64,000 nt of DNA from Collinsella sp. (GTDB lineage: Bacteria; Actinomycetota; Coriobacteriia; Coriobacteriales; Coriobacteriaceae): contig DXZW01000032.1 of assembly GCA_019419455.1 (NCBI GenBank), positions 62,001 through 126,000 on the forward strand. The letters run 5' to 3'. The translations under genes and the position numbers were made by a program. How positions within the stretch are numbered: the stretch's first letter is position 1; each line of letters starts with the position of its first letter. Below are positions 15,650-25,185 of the stretch, piece after piece. The notes beneath the pieces are model-generated. The model was not told the origin of the DNA. It ran no database searches and worked only from the letters and a program-made list of their open reading frames with translations.

Positions 15650-16522
15650 CTACAGGCGCTTAAGAATCACATAGCGGTTGAGCTCGCCGCTGCGACCGTC
15701 GGCATGGAAACGCTCAAGCTCGCGCACGGGGACCTCGCCGCTCTTGTAGAACGTACGGACGCCGCGCACCAGGTCGGTGATCTGCTGATCATCAAAGTGA
15801 TGGCAATAACGGTAGGCGTGACGGTCGTTTTGCCAGCCAATGAGGTGGTCGCCGGCTTCAAACTGCGCGGAATCGTAACCCTCAAACGGCGGGGTGAGCT
15901 CGGCGCGGGCTTCGGCGCGAACGGCCTTGCGCGCCATGCGCTCGTCGTTCATAAACTCCCAAAAACTGATGGCGATGATGCCACCCGGGCGCGTTTGGCG
16001 CACCAAGGCATCAAGTACGCGTACACGGTACTCGCACGACGGCACATGGTGCATAAAGCCAAAGCAGACCGAGATGTCGGCGAGCGGGGCGTCGAAAAGC
16101 ACGTCGGGTGTCTCGGCGGGGTTGAGCTTCATAAGGGCGTCGAGTACGTCGAGTTCCTGGAAGTGCAGGTTGGGAATGCGCAGGGCGTGGCCGCGTGCAT
16201 CGATGGCCAGGTCCTGGCACGAGTCGACACCATAGAACTCGAAGGGGCAGCTGGCGTCTGCCGAGGGGCTCGTGCCGTCCACGCCTTTGGCAGCCAGCGT
16301 GCCGCCGGCGGCAAAGTTCTCGAAGCGCATGTTGCCGCAGGCAAGGTCGAAGACGCGGACGGGATGCTCGATCGTGGCGACGTCGAGCTGTTCGAGCGCA
16401 ATGTCCATGGTGCGCACCCAGCCGGGCCACGGGGCCTGACGCGTATCGGAAAAGGAGGCGGAGTGCTCGCGATAGAACGTGTTGTTGAGCTGGATGAGCG
16501 ATGAGGCGAAATCGCGGTTCAC
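15650..16522 (-). CDS. Class I SAM-dependent methyltransferase
   Basis: 290 residues from GTG 16522, which has a strong GGAGGGAG site; the frame extends to 16570 without one. Conserved features are an N-terminal LNNTFYREHSASFSDTRQAPWPGW segment (split here), resembling the Trm9/ALKBH8-like group, motif I VFDLACGNMRF, and a post-I acidic VDSC. The SVCFGFMHHVP and GGIIAISFWEF segments complete the fold. It may modify tRNA, given the Trm9-like N-terminus and the neighbouring trmB, but this is only suggestive. Confidence 0.8.
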   Translation of the reverse strand: MNRDFASSLIQLNNTFYREHSASFSDTRQAPWPGWVRTMDIALEQLDVATIEHPVRVFDLACGNMRFENFAAGGTLAAKGVDGTSPSADASCPFEFYGVDSCQDLAIDARGHALRIPNLHFQELDVLDALMKLNPAETPDVLFDAPLADISVCFGFMHHVPSCEYRVRVLDALVRQTRPGGIIAISFWEFMNDERMARKAVRAEARAELTPPFEGYDSAQFEAGDHLIGWQNDRHAYRYCHHFDDQQITDLVRGVRTFYKSGEVPVRELERFHADGRSGELNRYVILKRL

Positions 16523-16789
16523 GGCGCGGGACTCCCTCCGTTGGCGGTGCGGAATAAACAGTACGACCATACTACCGTTAACGCCGCAACGGGGACAACC
16601 AAGCTACGGGTCATTGCTTTGTTTGGACACATTTCCGCAGCTCATATGCACCCGCAACCGCCGGTTGTCAAAAATCTCACTAGAATAGGTGGCATGCTTT
16701 TGGCGGTGGCGGATAGATTTTTAACTGTGCAAGGCGCCTTAAGAACAAAAACGGTCCGGCGGCACGGCTGGCATCACATAGGAGGAACC

Positions 16790-17512
16790 ATGAATGTAGA
16801 AACTGCGCAGCGGCTCGCCGACCTTCGTCGCAGCAAGGGTTTTAGCCAAGAAGGGTTGGCGCGAAAGCTGGGACTGTCGCGCCAGGCGGTCAGTAAATGG
16901 GAGCGTGCGGAGAGCTCGCCCGATACCGAGAACCTGATCTCGCTCGCAAAACTCTATGGCGTGAGTTTGGACGAGCTCCTCAATCCGAGTGACGAGATCG
17001 AGGACGATATCGAATTTGAGAACGAGGACCGCGCCCGTCAGCGCGAGGCCGAGGCCGCGGAGCGTGCCCGCACCCATGAGGCAGCGGCGCGCGCCACCGA
17101 GGCGGCAACACAGGCGAGTGATGCCGCGGCCAAGGCGGCGCAGGCGGCGAGTTGGAGCGCGCAGGCTGCCAATGCGGCGACGGCTCAGGTGACGGGTGCC
17201 GGTGCGACCAGCGTGACTCCGGTGAAAGGTCCGTTCCAGTCGTTCCCGTATTGGGCTGTGTGCTGGCTGCTGTTCTTTTTGCTGATGTTCCTGTTTGGCG
17301 CCGGCCCCTTTGCCGCACTGATCTTCTTTACGATTCCCATCTATCACTGGGTGGCGCGTGCGCTCGATGGTGATTGGGCGCGCGGGGATATTCAGGTTGG
17401 TCCGGCACCGGCGGTCGCTATGACTAAGGGGAAGAACGTTTCCGCTTCGGTTGACGCTGACATGGCTGCCGCGGCCACCGCTGAGCCGATTGCCAAAGAG
17501 GGTGATGAATGA
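16790..17512 (+). CDS. XRE-family HTH regulator with membrane segment
   Basis: 240 residues. An N-terminal Cro/CI-type HTH (about 4-60; GFSQEGLARKLGLSRQAVSKWERA) is followed by an acidic then Ala-rich helical linker (about 70-140). Two hydrophobic helices (about 147-185) and a hydrophilic tail complete it. It is therefore a membrane-tethered regulator. ATG 16790 has a GGAGGA site; the frame is open further upstream without one. Its stop overlaps the next start by 4 bases (ATGA), so it is translationally coupled to a DUF4097 surface protein. It may sense an envelope signal and control the pair. Confidence 0.88.
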   Translation: MNVETAQRLADLRRSKGFSQEGLARKLGLSRQAVSKWERAESSPDTENLISLAKLYGVSLDELLNPSDEIEDDIEFENEDRARQREAEAAERARTHEAAARATEAATQASDAAAKAAQAASWSAQAANAATAQVTGAGATSVTPVKGPFQSFPYWAVCWLLFFLLMFLFGAGPFAALIFFTIPIYHWVARALDGDWARGDIQVGPAPAVAMTKGKNVSASVDADMAAAATAEPIAKEGDE

Positions 17513-18408
17513 TGAAGCTTTCGCATGAATCCAAGGTACGCTTGGGTGTTGGCATCGGAGCGTTTGTGCTTATCATCGGGCTTGTCTTTGGTGCTTCGCA
17601 GCTATTGGCTCATTCCGATATGGTGCGTACGACCGGTATTCTATCTGGAGATTTGTCTGATTTTGACGATATGTTTGACGACGATGATCTCTTGGATAGC
17701 GGTAACTATTCCGCTCGGCCTCAGCAGCTTTCGAGCGAAACGTTTGATGCCGACGCGTTCCAATCGCTCGACTTGGACGTGACGTCGGGGACGGTCGAGG
17801 TTAAATGTGTCTCTGGCGGCCCGGTGCGTGTTATCGAAAGCGGTCGCGTTGCGAAGGGAACGTCTGCTTCTGATGCGGCTACCCGGAACCTTGCTGAGGT
17901 CAAGGGCTCTACGCTCAAGATCAGTCAGTTCGACTACGATGATAAGCGCGCGATTGACCGCACAATTACCATTGAGCTGCCGCGAGATGTTGCGGATAAC
18001 CTGGTGGGCATTACGGCGAATGTAGGGTCGGGCGACCTGGCGGTCGCGGACATTGCGTGCCATGATCTGGTTATAACGCTGAATTCGGGAGACGTTGAGT
18101 TTACGGGCACCGTGACCGACACCCTGAATGCCGAGGTCGGTTCGGGCGACATGACGTTCGATCTCTACCAGGCGCCCGCGAAGTCGATGGACGTGAGTGT
18201 GGGCTCGGGTGATGTGGAGATGACGGTTCCGAACTCTACGGGCTTTAAGGCGAGCCTCACCTTGGGCAGCGGCGACTTCGAGAGCGATTTCCTTCCGCTT
18301 GACTACGACGGCGAGACCATTTTGAATCTTGAATTCGATAATGGCGATAAGTCCGCCACGTATCGTTTTGAGGTTGGTTCGGGCGACATGTCATTTGATT
18401 CAGAGTGA
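17509..18408 (+). CDS. DUF4097 family protein, membrane-anchored
   Basis: 299 residues. One N-terminal transmembrane helix (about 12-35), an acidic linker (DDMFDDDDLLD), then a right-handed beta-type repeat region with recurrent VGSGD / NSGD / LGSGD turns every 20-25 residues, the hallmark of DUF4097 'putative adhesin' domains. It should face outward as a beta-solenoid. It is coupled to the upstream HTH-membrane gene, a pairing common in Gram-positive bacteria. Ligand and role are unknown. Confidence 0.87.
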   Translation: MMKLSHESKVRLGVGIGAFVLIIGLVFGASQLLAHSDMVRTTGILSGDLSDFDDMFDDDDLLDSGNYSARPQQLSSETFDADAFQSLDLDVTSGTVEVKCVSGGPVRVIESGRVAKGTSASDAATRNLAEVKGSTLKISQFDYDDKRAIDRTITIELPRDVADNLVGITANVGSGDLAVADIACHDLVITLNSGDVEFTGTVTDTLNAEVGSGDMTFDLYQAPAKSMDVSVGSGDVEMTVPNSTGFKASLTLGSGDFESDFLPLDYDGETILNLEFDNGDKSATYRFEVGSGDMSFDSE

Positions 18409-18456
18409 CGGGCGGTTATCGAAGACTTATAAACCATAGCTGCGCTGTTTGATGGA

Positions 18457-18495
18457 GGCGCCGGAGCCGTGACGGGCTCCGGCGCCTTTGCCTTT
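18457..18495 (+). terminator. Terminator after the HTH-DUF4097 operon
   Basis: A perfect 12-bp stem GGCGCCGGAGCC (18457-18468) / GGCTCCGGCGCC (18475-18486), loop GTGACG, followed by TTTGCCTTT. Confidence 0.85.
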
Positions 18496-18506
18496 ACAAT
18501 GGGGGC

Positions 18507-20414
18507 ATGGAACAGATTATCTTGAACATACTTGAGGCCCTGCGTCGCGGCGAGACCGTGGACGACAAGGCGCTCGTCAAACTGATACATGCCGAGGCGC
18601 GCCGTGAGGGTGCCGACAAACGCGATTTGGCCAAGCGCCGTCTGCTGCCGTTCTACCAGCGGGTTAAACGTGAGGAGCCGGCTCGTTGGGCTGCGTGGAA
18701 TGTCGATACCGAGCTGGAACGTCGACTGCTGCAGGTGCTGCGTATGAAGCCTCGTCGCACGGCTTCGGGCGTGGCGACCATTACCGTCATTACCAAGCCC
18801 TGGCCATGCTCGGGCGATTGCCTGTTTTGCCCCAATGACCTGCGCATGCCTAAAAGCTATCTGCACGCCGAGCCGGCGTGCGCCCGTGCGGAGCAAAACT
18901 GCTTTGACCCGTATCTGCAGGTGAGCGCTCGTCTGACCGCGCTTTCGCAGATGGGGCATGCGACCGACAAGATAGAGCTCATCGTGCTCGGTGGCACCTG
19001 GAGCGACTATCCGCAAGGGTATCAAACGTGGTTTATGTCGGAGCTTTTCCGTGCGCTCAATGACGATGCCGTCGCCGGTGTGGCGGCAAACCCCATGTTG
19101 GCGCGTCCGGGCATCAGCCGTGCCGAGGCAGGGCGCCTGCTCGATGACGCTCCCGCCGATGCCCTGCCGCCGGTGGTAACAGAGCGCCGCGAGCGCTATC
19201 GGGCTGCCGGCATTGCGACAGACGAGGCTGAGCTTGCTGCCGGCGTTGCCGACGAGCAGGGGCGTGTGGATGCTGTCGTTGGTGGCTATAACCGCGCAGT
19301 GCGCCGTCTGTACGGCCCCGGTACGCCATGGGGCGAGGCTGCCGAGTGGCAGACGGCAACGATGGAGGAGCTTGAGCGTCAGCAGCGCATCAACGAGACG
19401 GCGAAGCATCGCGTGGTGGGGCTCGTTATCGAGACGCGCCCCGATGCCGTAACGCCGCAGGCCCTCACGCTCATCCGCCGCCTGGGTTGCACCAAGATTC
19501 AGATGGGTATTCAGAGTCTTGACCAGCATCTACTCGATATCAACGAGCGCCGCATTTCGGTGGCGCAGATCGAGCGGGCGTTTTCGCTCGCGCGCCTGTT
19601 TGGCTTTAAGATCCACGCGCACTTTATGCTCAACTTGCTGGGCGCCACGCCTGATGGGGACAAGTGCGACTACGAGCGCTTTATGACCGAGGGCGCCTTT
19701 ATGCCCGACGAGGTCAAGGTCTACCCGTGCGCGCTCATCGAGGGCTCGCGTCTGGTGGGCTGTTACGAGCGTGGCGAGTGGCGCCCCTATACCGAGGACG
19801 AGCTGCTCGATGTGTTGGCCGACGACATCGTGGTGACGCCGGCGTTCTGCCGCATCAGCCGCATGATCCGCGACTTTAGCTCCGATGACATCATGGTGGG
19901 CAACAAGAAACCCAACCTGCGCCAGCTCGTTGAGAACCGCTTGGCTGCTTGGGGTGACGGTGCGACGGTGCGTGAGATTCGCTATCGCGAGATCAGCACG
20001 GCGGGCGCCGACCTGGACGAGTTGACCCTTGACGAGGAAGTGGCGTACGAGACGCCGGTGACGCACGAGCGCTTTTTGCAGTGGGTGACACCGCAGGGCA
20101 AAATCGCGGGCTTTTTGCGCCTGTCGCTGCCCGACCGCGCGTTTGTTGCCGCGCATGCGGACGAGTTGCCGACGGTGTCGGACGAGGCGATGATTCGCGA
20201 GGTTCACGTGTATGGCATGGCGGCGCGCGTGGGCGATCAAGGCCAGGCGGCGCAGCATCACGGGTTAGGGCGTTTGCTCGTAGAACGTGCGTGCGAGATT
20301 GCCCGGGATGCGGGTTATGCGCGTATCAACGTGATTAGCGCGATTGGCACACGTGAGTACTATCGTCATCTTGGATTTTATGACCATGGCCTTTATCTGC
20401 AAAAGGAGCTCTAG
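18507..20414 (+). CDS. elp3: Elp3-type radical SAM / GNAT tRNA-modifying enzyme
   Basis: 635 residues. A radical SAM core with the Elp3 cluster motif CSGDCLFC (Cys101, 105, 108), ELIVLGGTWSDYP and LVIETRPDAVTP is followed by a C-terminal GNAT acetyltransferase domain (GLGRLLVERACEIARDAGY). Elp3 uses acetyl-CoA and a 5'-deoxyadenosyl radical to form 5-carboxymethyl-type modifications at wobble uridine 34 of tRNA. Unlike eukaryotes, bacteria and archaea carry Elp3 without other Elongator subunits, and none is nearby. It starts 21 bp after a terminator and runs directly into the next gene (no gap). Confidence 0.92.
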   Translation: MEQIILNILEALRRGETVDDKALVKLIHAEARREGADKRDLAKRRLLPFYQRVKREEPARWAAWNVDTELERRLLQVLRMKPRRTASGVATITVITKPWPCSGDCLFCPNDLRMPKSYLHAEPACARAEQNCFDPYLQVSARLTALSQMGHATDKIELIVLGGTWSDYPQGYQTWFMSELFRALNDDAVAGVAANPMLARPGISRAEAGRLLDDAPADALPPVVTERRERYRAAGIATDEAELAAGVADEQGRVDAVVGGYNRAVRRLYGPGTPWGEAAEWQTATMEELERQQRINETAKHRVVGLVIETRPDAVTPQALTLIRRLGCTKIQMGIQSLDQHLLDINERRISVAQIERAFSLARLFGFKIHAHFMLNLLGATPDGDKCDYERFMTEGAFMPDEVKVYPCALIEGSRLVGCYERGEWRPYTEDELLDVLADDIVVTPAFCRISRMIRDFSSDDIMVGNKKPNLRQLVENRLAAWGDGATVREIRYREISTAGADLDELTLDEEVAYETPVTHERFLQWVTPQGKIAGFLRLSLPDRAFVAAHADELPTVSDEAMIREVHVYGMAARVGDQGQAAQHHGLGRLLVERACEIARDAGYARINVISAIGTREYYRHLGFYDHGLYLQKEL

Positions 20415-21293
20415 ATGAACAAGCCGAGTGTTTCTGCCGGCGTCGTTGCCGGCGTTGCTCTGGGGGCCGCGGCGCTTGGCGCGGCCGCTGTCGCTGTCCG
20501 TGCTGCCTGTCTGCAGGTTGCGCGAACCCGCCATGGGTTGGCGCGTGTGAAACGCGTGCACGATGAGGGAGGCGACGAAGTCCGTGTATTGGTGCAAGGC
20601 GGCGTTTACCAAAGCGCAAGCTACGTTGGCGAGCGTTGGGCGGAGCCCGTCTTTGCGTACTATCGCGCGTTTGACGACGTGTTTGAGGCTGAGGACGCAA
20701 TGCGTGATGCTTACGGGCATGGTATCGACCGTATGCTCATGCTGGGCGGCGGCGGGTTTGCCTATCCCAAGTTTGCACTGATGTCGCACGAGAGCTTGCG
20801 CATGGACGTCATTGAGTACGATGCCGAGATTACGCGCCTGGCGCGCCGTTGGTTCTACCTGGACGAGCTGGAGCGCACGGTGGGCGATCGCCTGCGAGTG
20901 ATTACCGCTGAGGCTCGCTCGTATCTGGGCGTGACGAGCGTGGGTCATCGTCGCTACGACGTGGTCGTGAGCGATTGCTTTGGCGGTGCCGAGCCCGTAC
21001 GCGAGCTGGCGACGGTTGAGGCATTGCGTTTGGTGCGAGGCAGCCTGAACCCCGGGGGCATCTATGTTGCCAATATCGTGAGTGCGAACAGGGGGAGCGA
21101 CGTGACGTTCCTGCGCGATTGCGTTGCCGCGGCACTTGAGGTATTCGCCCACGCCTGGGTGGTCCCATGCGGCGACGCGGAGTTCGGCGGCGAGGAAAAC
21201 TACCTGCTCGTCGCCAGTGACGGCGATTATGCCTTTGCCGAAGCCGTGCCCTTCGACGCCGACTTCCTCGGCACCGTCCTTCACGACAAGTAA
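20415..21293 (+). CDS. Spermidine synthase-like protein with N-terminal membrane helix
   Basis: 292 residues. An Ala/Val/Gly-rich N-terminal helix (about 7-28) precedes a Rossmann methyltransferase-like domain resembling spermidine synthase: MLMLGGGGFAYPK (SAM/dcSAM loop), MDVIEYDAEIT and YDVVVSDCFGG. Many such proteins do not make polyamines, and the family is broadly annotated. The ATG directly follows the elp3 stop, so the two are co-transcribed. The substrate is unassigned. Confidence 0.78.
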   Translation: MNKPSVSAGVVAGVALGAAALGAAAVAVRAACLQVARTRHGLARVKRVHDEGGDEVRVLVQGGVYQSASYVGERWAEPVFAYYRAFDDVFEAEDAMRDAYGHGIDRMLMLGGGGFAYPKFALMSHESLRMDVIEYDAEITRLARRWFYLDELERTVGDRLRVITAEARSYLGVTSVGHRRYDVVVSDCFGGAEPVRELATVEALRLVRGSLNPGGIYVANIVSANRGSDVTFLRDCVAAALEVFAHAWVVPCGDAEFGGEENYLLVASDGDYAFAEAVPFDADFLGTVLHDK

Positions 21294-21319
21294 GTCTCTC
21301 CGTCCCAAAAAGACGGGTC

Positions 21320-23764
21320 TTAGGCGTGGTCGCTCCAGCTGCGGACACGCTGCTTCATGCCCTCTATGTCGAGCACGCCTTCGGCAAAGCCCTTGCGCAC
21401 GAGCTCTTCGGGAACAAACTCGTCGTAGCGGTCAAAATAAGGCACCTCGTCGGGATAGACGAGCTCGATGGGATCGAAGTCCTTCTCGGCCTCGGCGGCG
21501 AGCACCTCAAAGAACGTCTCCTCGTCGGCCTTCATCTTAAACTGCATAAAGTACGGGCGTGATGGGTCGAGTCCGCGAAGGCCCAACTCCGCGGCACATT
21601 TAATCTTGAGCATGCGCTCGAGGGCCAAAAAGGCGTAGCTGCCCAGCCAGGGGAAGAGCACCCAGGTATCGCCGCCCAGGTTAATGAGCGGTTTAGTTCC
21701 CGCGCCCGAAATCTCGGCCGTATGACGAGCCTGCGCAAGGCGGGCCCGTGCGTTACCCATAAGGTACGGATACGCGGCGTGTTCGTTGAGCGCCTTGCGC
21801 ATGCGCTCGAGTACGTGTGTATTGATGTCACCGGGACAGTCGCCAAAGTAGGCCGGCACCCGGCCCTTGACCTGCGTGGCAAAGACGGTGTGGCGCTTCC
21901 AGTCCACTTCCTCGACAATCCAGCAGTGTCCGGCGATGGCGATGCGCTCACCGGGCGGTGGCGGATTGACGATCGTGCCCAGCTCGGCCGATTCGCTGCG
22001 AACGGTGAACTCTTCGTTTTCCTGGAATACGGCGTAGAACTTAAAGTTGTTAATGATGCGCTCGCCCGCGAGACCCACGATGAGTCCGCCGCCCTCGGTG
22101 ACTTGGATATGGTCGATCTTAATGAGGTGACGCAGCAGTACGCGATAGTCATCGGCCGAGATGCGATGGAAATAGCTGAGTGTGAGCACGCGCTGGGCAA
22201 GCTCTGCCGGCGTGAGCTCGCCGGTGCTGGCAAGCGTCGACATAGTCTGGTGGTAGAGCAGGCTGTAGGGGAGTCGATCGAGCTCGGGCGGCTCGACCCA
22301 CTTTTCCTCGCGATAGAGTTGTACGAGCGCGATGCCCTGCAGGAGCTTCCACGGAATGGTCTCGGGCATCATCGTGCGCGGCTCGGGCTCTTCCTCGCGC
22401 ATGACAAACCACATCTCGGGCGGAAGGTCGCGGCGTCCCGTGCGGCCCATTCGCTGCAAAAAGGAACTGACGGTAAATGGCGCATCGATCTGAAACGCAC
22501 GCTCCAGACGGCCGATATCGATACCGAGCTCCAGCGTAGAGGTGGTGACGGTCGTTTGTGCCTGCTCCTCATCGCGCATGAGTTCTTCGGCCGTCTCGCG
22601 TAGCGATGCCGAAAGATTGCCATGGTGGATGAGAAAACGGTCGGGCTCGTGTCGACTTTCGCAGTAGCTGCGCAGCATGGAGCACACGGCCTCTGCCTCC
22701 TCGCGCGAGTTGGCAAAGACCAGGCACTTACGGCCGCGCGTATGTTCAAAGATATAGCCCATACCGGGGTCGGCGTTGTCGGGCGCCGTGTCGGTGGGGT
22801 TGAGAAGCGCCTGCTCGGTCGCTCGTGGGATGTCGACTTCGCCCTCGGGGGCCGAGGAAGTTTGGCGGTCCTTGGGAGCGGCCTTGCCCCGTGCCCGCTC
22901 ACGACGTTGACGGCGCTCCTCTTGTGTGAGCTGTCCGCTGTGACGCATGTCTTGGGCGCCGGCGGGCAGTGCCGCGGATGCCGCCGCCTCGATACGCTCG
23001 CACGCAAGCACTTCGGCCTCTTGAGGACCTGTGCCCACGAATCCCCGCTGCTGTGCCTGGGGGCCCGAGTTGTAGAAGTGCTCCATGGAGATGCGCCACA
23101 CGCGGCGCGGTTCTTCAAAGCGGGGGATAACACAGTCGCGCCCCGTTCCCTGTGAGAGAAAAGCGCCCGTGCGCTCGGGGTCGCCGATGGTGGCCGAAAG
23201 GCCAATGCGTCGAGGCTGCACGCCGGCCATGCGCGAGAGCCGCTCGATAAGGCAGAGCGTCTGCCCGCCACGGTCGCCGCGCATGAGCGAATGGACCTCG
23301 TCGATGACCACGTAGCGCAGGTCGCAAAACATGCGCGGGATTGCCATGTGCTTATGGATTAAGAGCGCTTCGAACGACTCGGGCGTAATCTGCAAGATGC
23401 CGCTCGGTTTTTTGATGAGCTTAGCCTTGTGCGACTGCGAGACATCGCCATGCCAGTGCCAGACAGGGATATCGGCCTCTTCGCAGAGGTCGTTGAGACG
23501 GACGAACTGATCATTGATGAGCGCCTTGAGGGGGCCGATGTAGAGGGCGCCCACGCTTGCGGGCGGGCTCTCCCAAAACTCGGTCAGGATGGGAAAGAAG
23601 GCTGCCTCGGTTTTTCCGGAAGCCGTGGATGCCGTCAGGAGCACATTATCTTGCGTGTTAAAGATGGCGTCTGCCGCTGCAACCTGGATAGAGCGCAGAC
23701 TCTCCCAATCGTGGGAGTAGATGAAGTCTTGGATAAACGGGGCGTAGCGGTCAAAGGCGTTCAC
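21320..23764 (-). CDS. Lhr-like SF2 helicase of the TerB_N/BrxD-like module
   Basis: 814 residues from GTG 23764, which has an AGGAGG site. RecA1: Walker A TASTASGKT (about 44-52), LYIGPLKALINDQ, DEVH box (about 153), LSATIGDP. A charged ~100-residue insertion follows (about 230-330; rich in Arg/Glu/Gln). RecA2: KCLVFANSREEAE, STLELGIDIG and QRMGRTGRR. A long C-terminal region continues. The pattern resembles Lhr and BrxHI helicases, which act on DNA. It is the last gene of a three-gene minus-strand set with a BrxD-like ATPase and a TerB_N protein. The 116 bp gap to the ATPase gene contains a copy of repeat B. Confidence 0.88.
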   Translation of the reverse strand: MNAFDRYAPFIQDFIYSHDWESLRSIQVAAADAIFNTQDNVLLTASTASGKTEAAFFPILTEFWESPPASVGALYIGPLKALINDQFVRLNDLCEEADIPVWHWHGDVSQSHKAKLIKKPSGILQITPESFEALLIHKHMAIPRMFCDLRYVVIDEVHSLMRGDRGGQTLCLIERLSRMAGVQPRRIGLSATIGDPERTGAFLSQGTGRDCVIPRFEEPRRVWRISMEHFYNSGPQAQQRGFVGTGPQEAEVLACERIEAAASAALPAGAQDMRHSGQLTQEERRQRRERARGKAAPKDRQTSSAPEGEVDIPRATEQALLNPTDTAPDNADPGMGYIFEHTRGRKCLVFANSREEAEAVCSMLRSYCESRHEPDRFLIHHGNLSASLRETAEELMRDEEQAQTTVTTSTLELGIDIGRLERAFQIDAPFTVSSFLQRMGRTGRRDLPPEMWFVMREEEPEPRTMMPETIPWKLLQGIALVQLYREEKWVEPPELDRLPYSLLYHQTMSTLASTGELTPAELAQRVLTLSYFHRISADDYRVLLRHLIKIDHIQVTEGGGLIVGLAGERIINNFKFYAVFQENEEFTVRSESAELGTIVNPPPPGERIAIAGHCWIVEEVDWKRHTVFATQVKGRVPAYFGDCPGDINTHVLERMRKALNEHAAYPYLMGNARARLAQARHTAEISGAGTKPLINLGGDTWVLFPWLGSYAFLALERMLKIKCAAELGLRGLDPSRPYFMQFKMKADEETFFEVLAAEAEKDFDPIELVYPDEVPYFDRYDEFVPEELVRKGFAEGVLDIEGMKQRVRSWSDHA

Positions 23765-23829
23765 GGGGCCTCCTCTCAAATACGAACCTCTTAACGCGGT
23801 GAGCAGTGGCTTGCCGCATCACTGCCTCG

Positions 23830-23882
23830 ACGTTTGCCCAGATAAAACCAGCCAAAATAAACCTGTCCCTTTTTGGCAGGTT
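23830..23882 (-). repeat. AACC...GGGACAGG...GGTT hairpin repeat B, copy 2
   Basis: On the minus strand it reads AACC-TG-CCAAAA, a loop with GGGACAGG, TTTTGG-CT-GGTT, then ATCTGGGCAAACGT, as in the copy at 1643-1696. It overlaps the last bases of the ATPase gene stop codon and fills the gap before the helicase gene, so it lies inside an operon. There it could act as an RNA processing or stability element, or mark a past insertion. Confidence 0.7.
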
Positions 23883-25185
23883 AGATGGTGAACTCGGCGA
23901 AATTGCGGTCGCCGCTTGCGGTGCCGGTGTCGCCTGTTGCTGTTGCCGGCGCCAGCGCGTCGCCGCCGACGCTTTGCAGTAGCTCGGCCACGTTGGCGTC
24001 GGGGTTTTGGCATAGGATGTCGAGCAGCTCGATAAAGTCACGAATGACCTCACGCGGCGTCAAGTGCGTATCGGCTCCCACGCGGCCAAACTCAATCTTG
24101 AGAAAGTCCACCAAGTCGTTCTCGGTAAGCGTGGGCGTCCAGCCAAAGTAGCCGGCATGGATCTGCATGAGTTTTTCGATGAGCACCAGCAGCTCCTCAT
24201 AGGTGAGTGGCTGCAAGCGGATGATGGGCGCGAGCATGTCCTTGAGGTCCTCGCGCGCAAAGCGACCCTGAGCGAGTCGGCTGCGCAGGGCCTCGTAGGA
24301 GAACACGCCGCGGCGACGGTCTTCGATGGAGGTTGGCGTGCCGCCCATGATCATGCCCAGGTACTGCGCTTTGCCCTGGAGCGTGTCGTTGTACATGGTC
24401 AGGATTTTCTCGTAGTTGTACTGGCGCGTGATGGCGTTGGGAATCTTATACAGATTCACGAGTTCGTCGATGAGCACCAGCATGCCCTTGTAGCCGCTGC
24501 AAACCAAAAAACGCGCGATGAGTTTGACGTAGTCGTACCAGTCGTCATCGCTGATGATGGTTGAGGACCCCAGTTCGGCGCGAGCCTCGCTCTTGGTGCG
24601 GTATTCGCCGCGGATCCATTTGGTCACGCGGCTCATGGTCTCTTCGTCGCCCTCGGATACGGCCGTGCGATAGCGGCGGAGCATGCGGGAGAAGTCGAAG
24701 CCGTGGACCATCTCCTCGAGCGGGGCCAGTTGGGCATTGACGACCGACTCTTCGACCTCGGCACACGAGGCGACCCAGCGATCCAGGATAAGGTTGAGCG
24801 CACCGCCCTCGGGGCGCGTTTTAGTCGATATGTTGCGGATGAGCTCACGGTAGGTGGCAAGGCCCTGTCCCTGGCCGCCCTGCAGGCGGCGCTCAGGGGA
24901 TAGGTCGGCATCGGCGACGACGAATCCCTCACCCATGGCGTGCGTGCGGATGGTCTGGAGCAAAAAGCTCTTGCCGGCTCCGTAGCGACCGACCAGAAAG
25001 CGGAAGCTTGCGCCGCCGTCGGCGATGAGACTCAGGTCGGTGAGCAGGGCGCGGATCTCGACCTCGCGCCCTACGGTGATGTAGGGAAGGCCGATGCGCG
25101 GGACCACGCCGCCCTTGAGCGAGTTTAGGATAACGGCGGCGACGCGTTTGGGTACGCGGGGCGCTGCGGATGCGGTGTCACTCAT
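23881..25185 (-). CDS. BrxD-like P-loop ATPase (DUF2791 type)
   Basis: 434 residues. Near the N-terminus is ITVGREVEIRAL, then Walker A LVGRYGAGKSF, a sensor/arginine region, and Walker B MLVLIDELVNLYKI. This pattern and length fit the DUF2791/BrxD ATP-binding proteins of BREX phage-defence loci and related systems. The start ATG overlaps the end of the TerB gene by 8 bases, so translation is coupled. It probably remodels or loads partner proteins on DNA. There are no BREX methyltransferase or PglZ genes nearby, so this is not a BREX system. Confidence 0.85.
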   Translation of the reverse strand: MSDTASAAPRVPKRVAAVILNSLKGGVVPRIGLPYITVGREVEIRALLTDLSLIADGGASFRFLVGRYGAGKSFLLQTIRTHAMGEGFVVADADLSPERRLQGGQGQGLATYRELIRNISTKTRPEGGALNLILDRWVASCAEVEESVVNAQLAPLEEMVHGFDFSRMLRRYRTAVSEGDEETMSRVTKWIRGEYRTKSEARAELGSSTIISDDDWYDYVKLIARFLVCSGYKGMLVLIDELVNLYKIPNAITRQYNYEKILTMYNDTLQGKAQYLGMIMGGTPTSIEDRRRGVFSYEALRSRLAQGRFAREDLKDMLAPIIRLQPLTYEELLVLIEKLMQIHAGYFGWTPTLTENDLVDFLKIEFGRVGADTHLTPREVIRDFIELLDILCQNPDANVAELLQSVGGDALAPATATGDTGTASGDRNFAEFTI

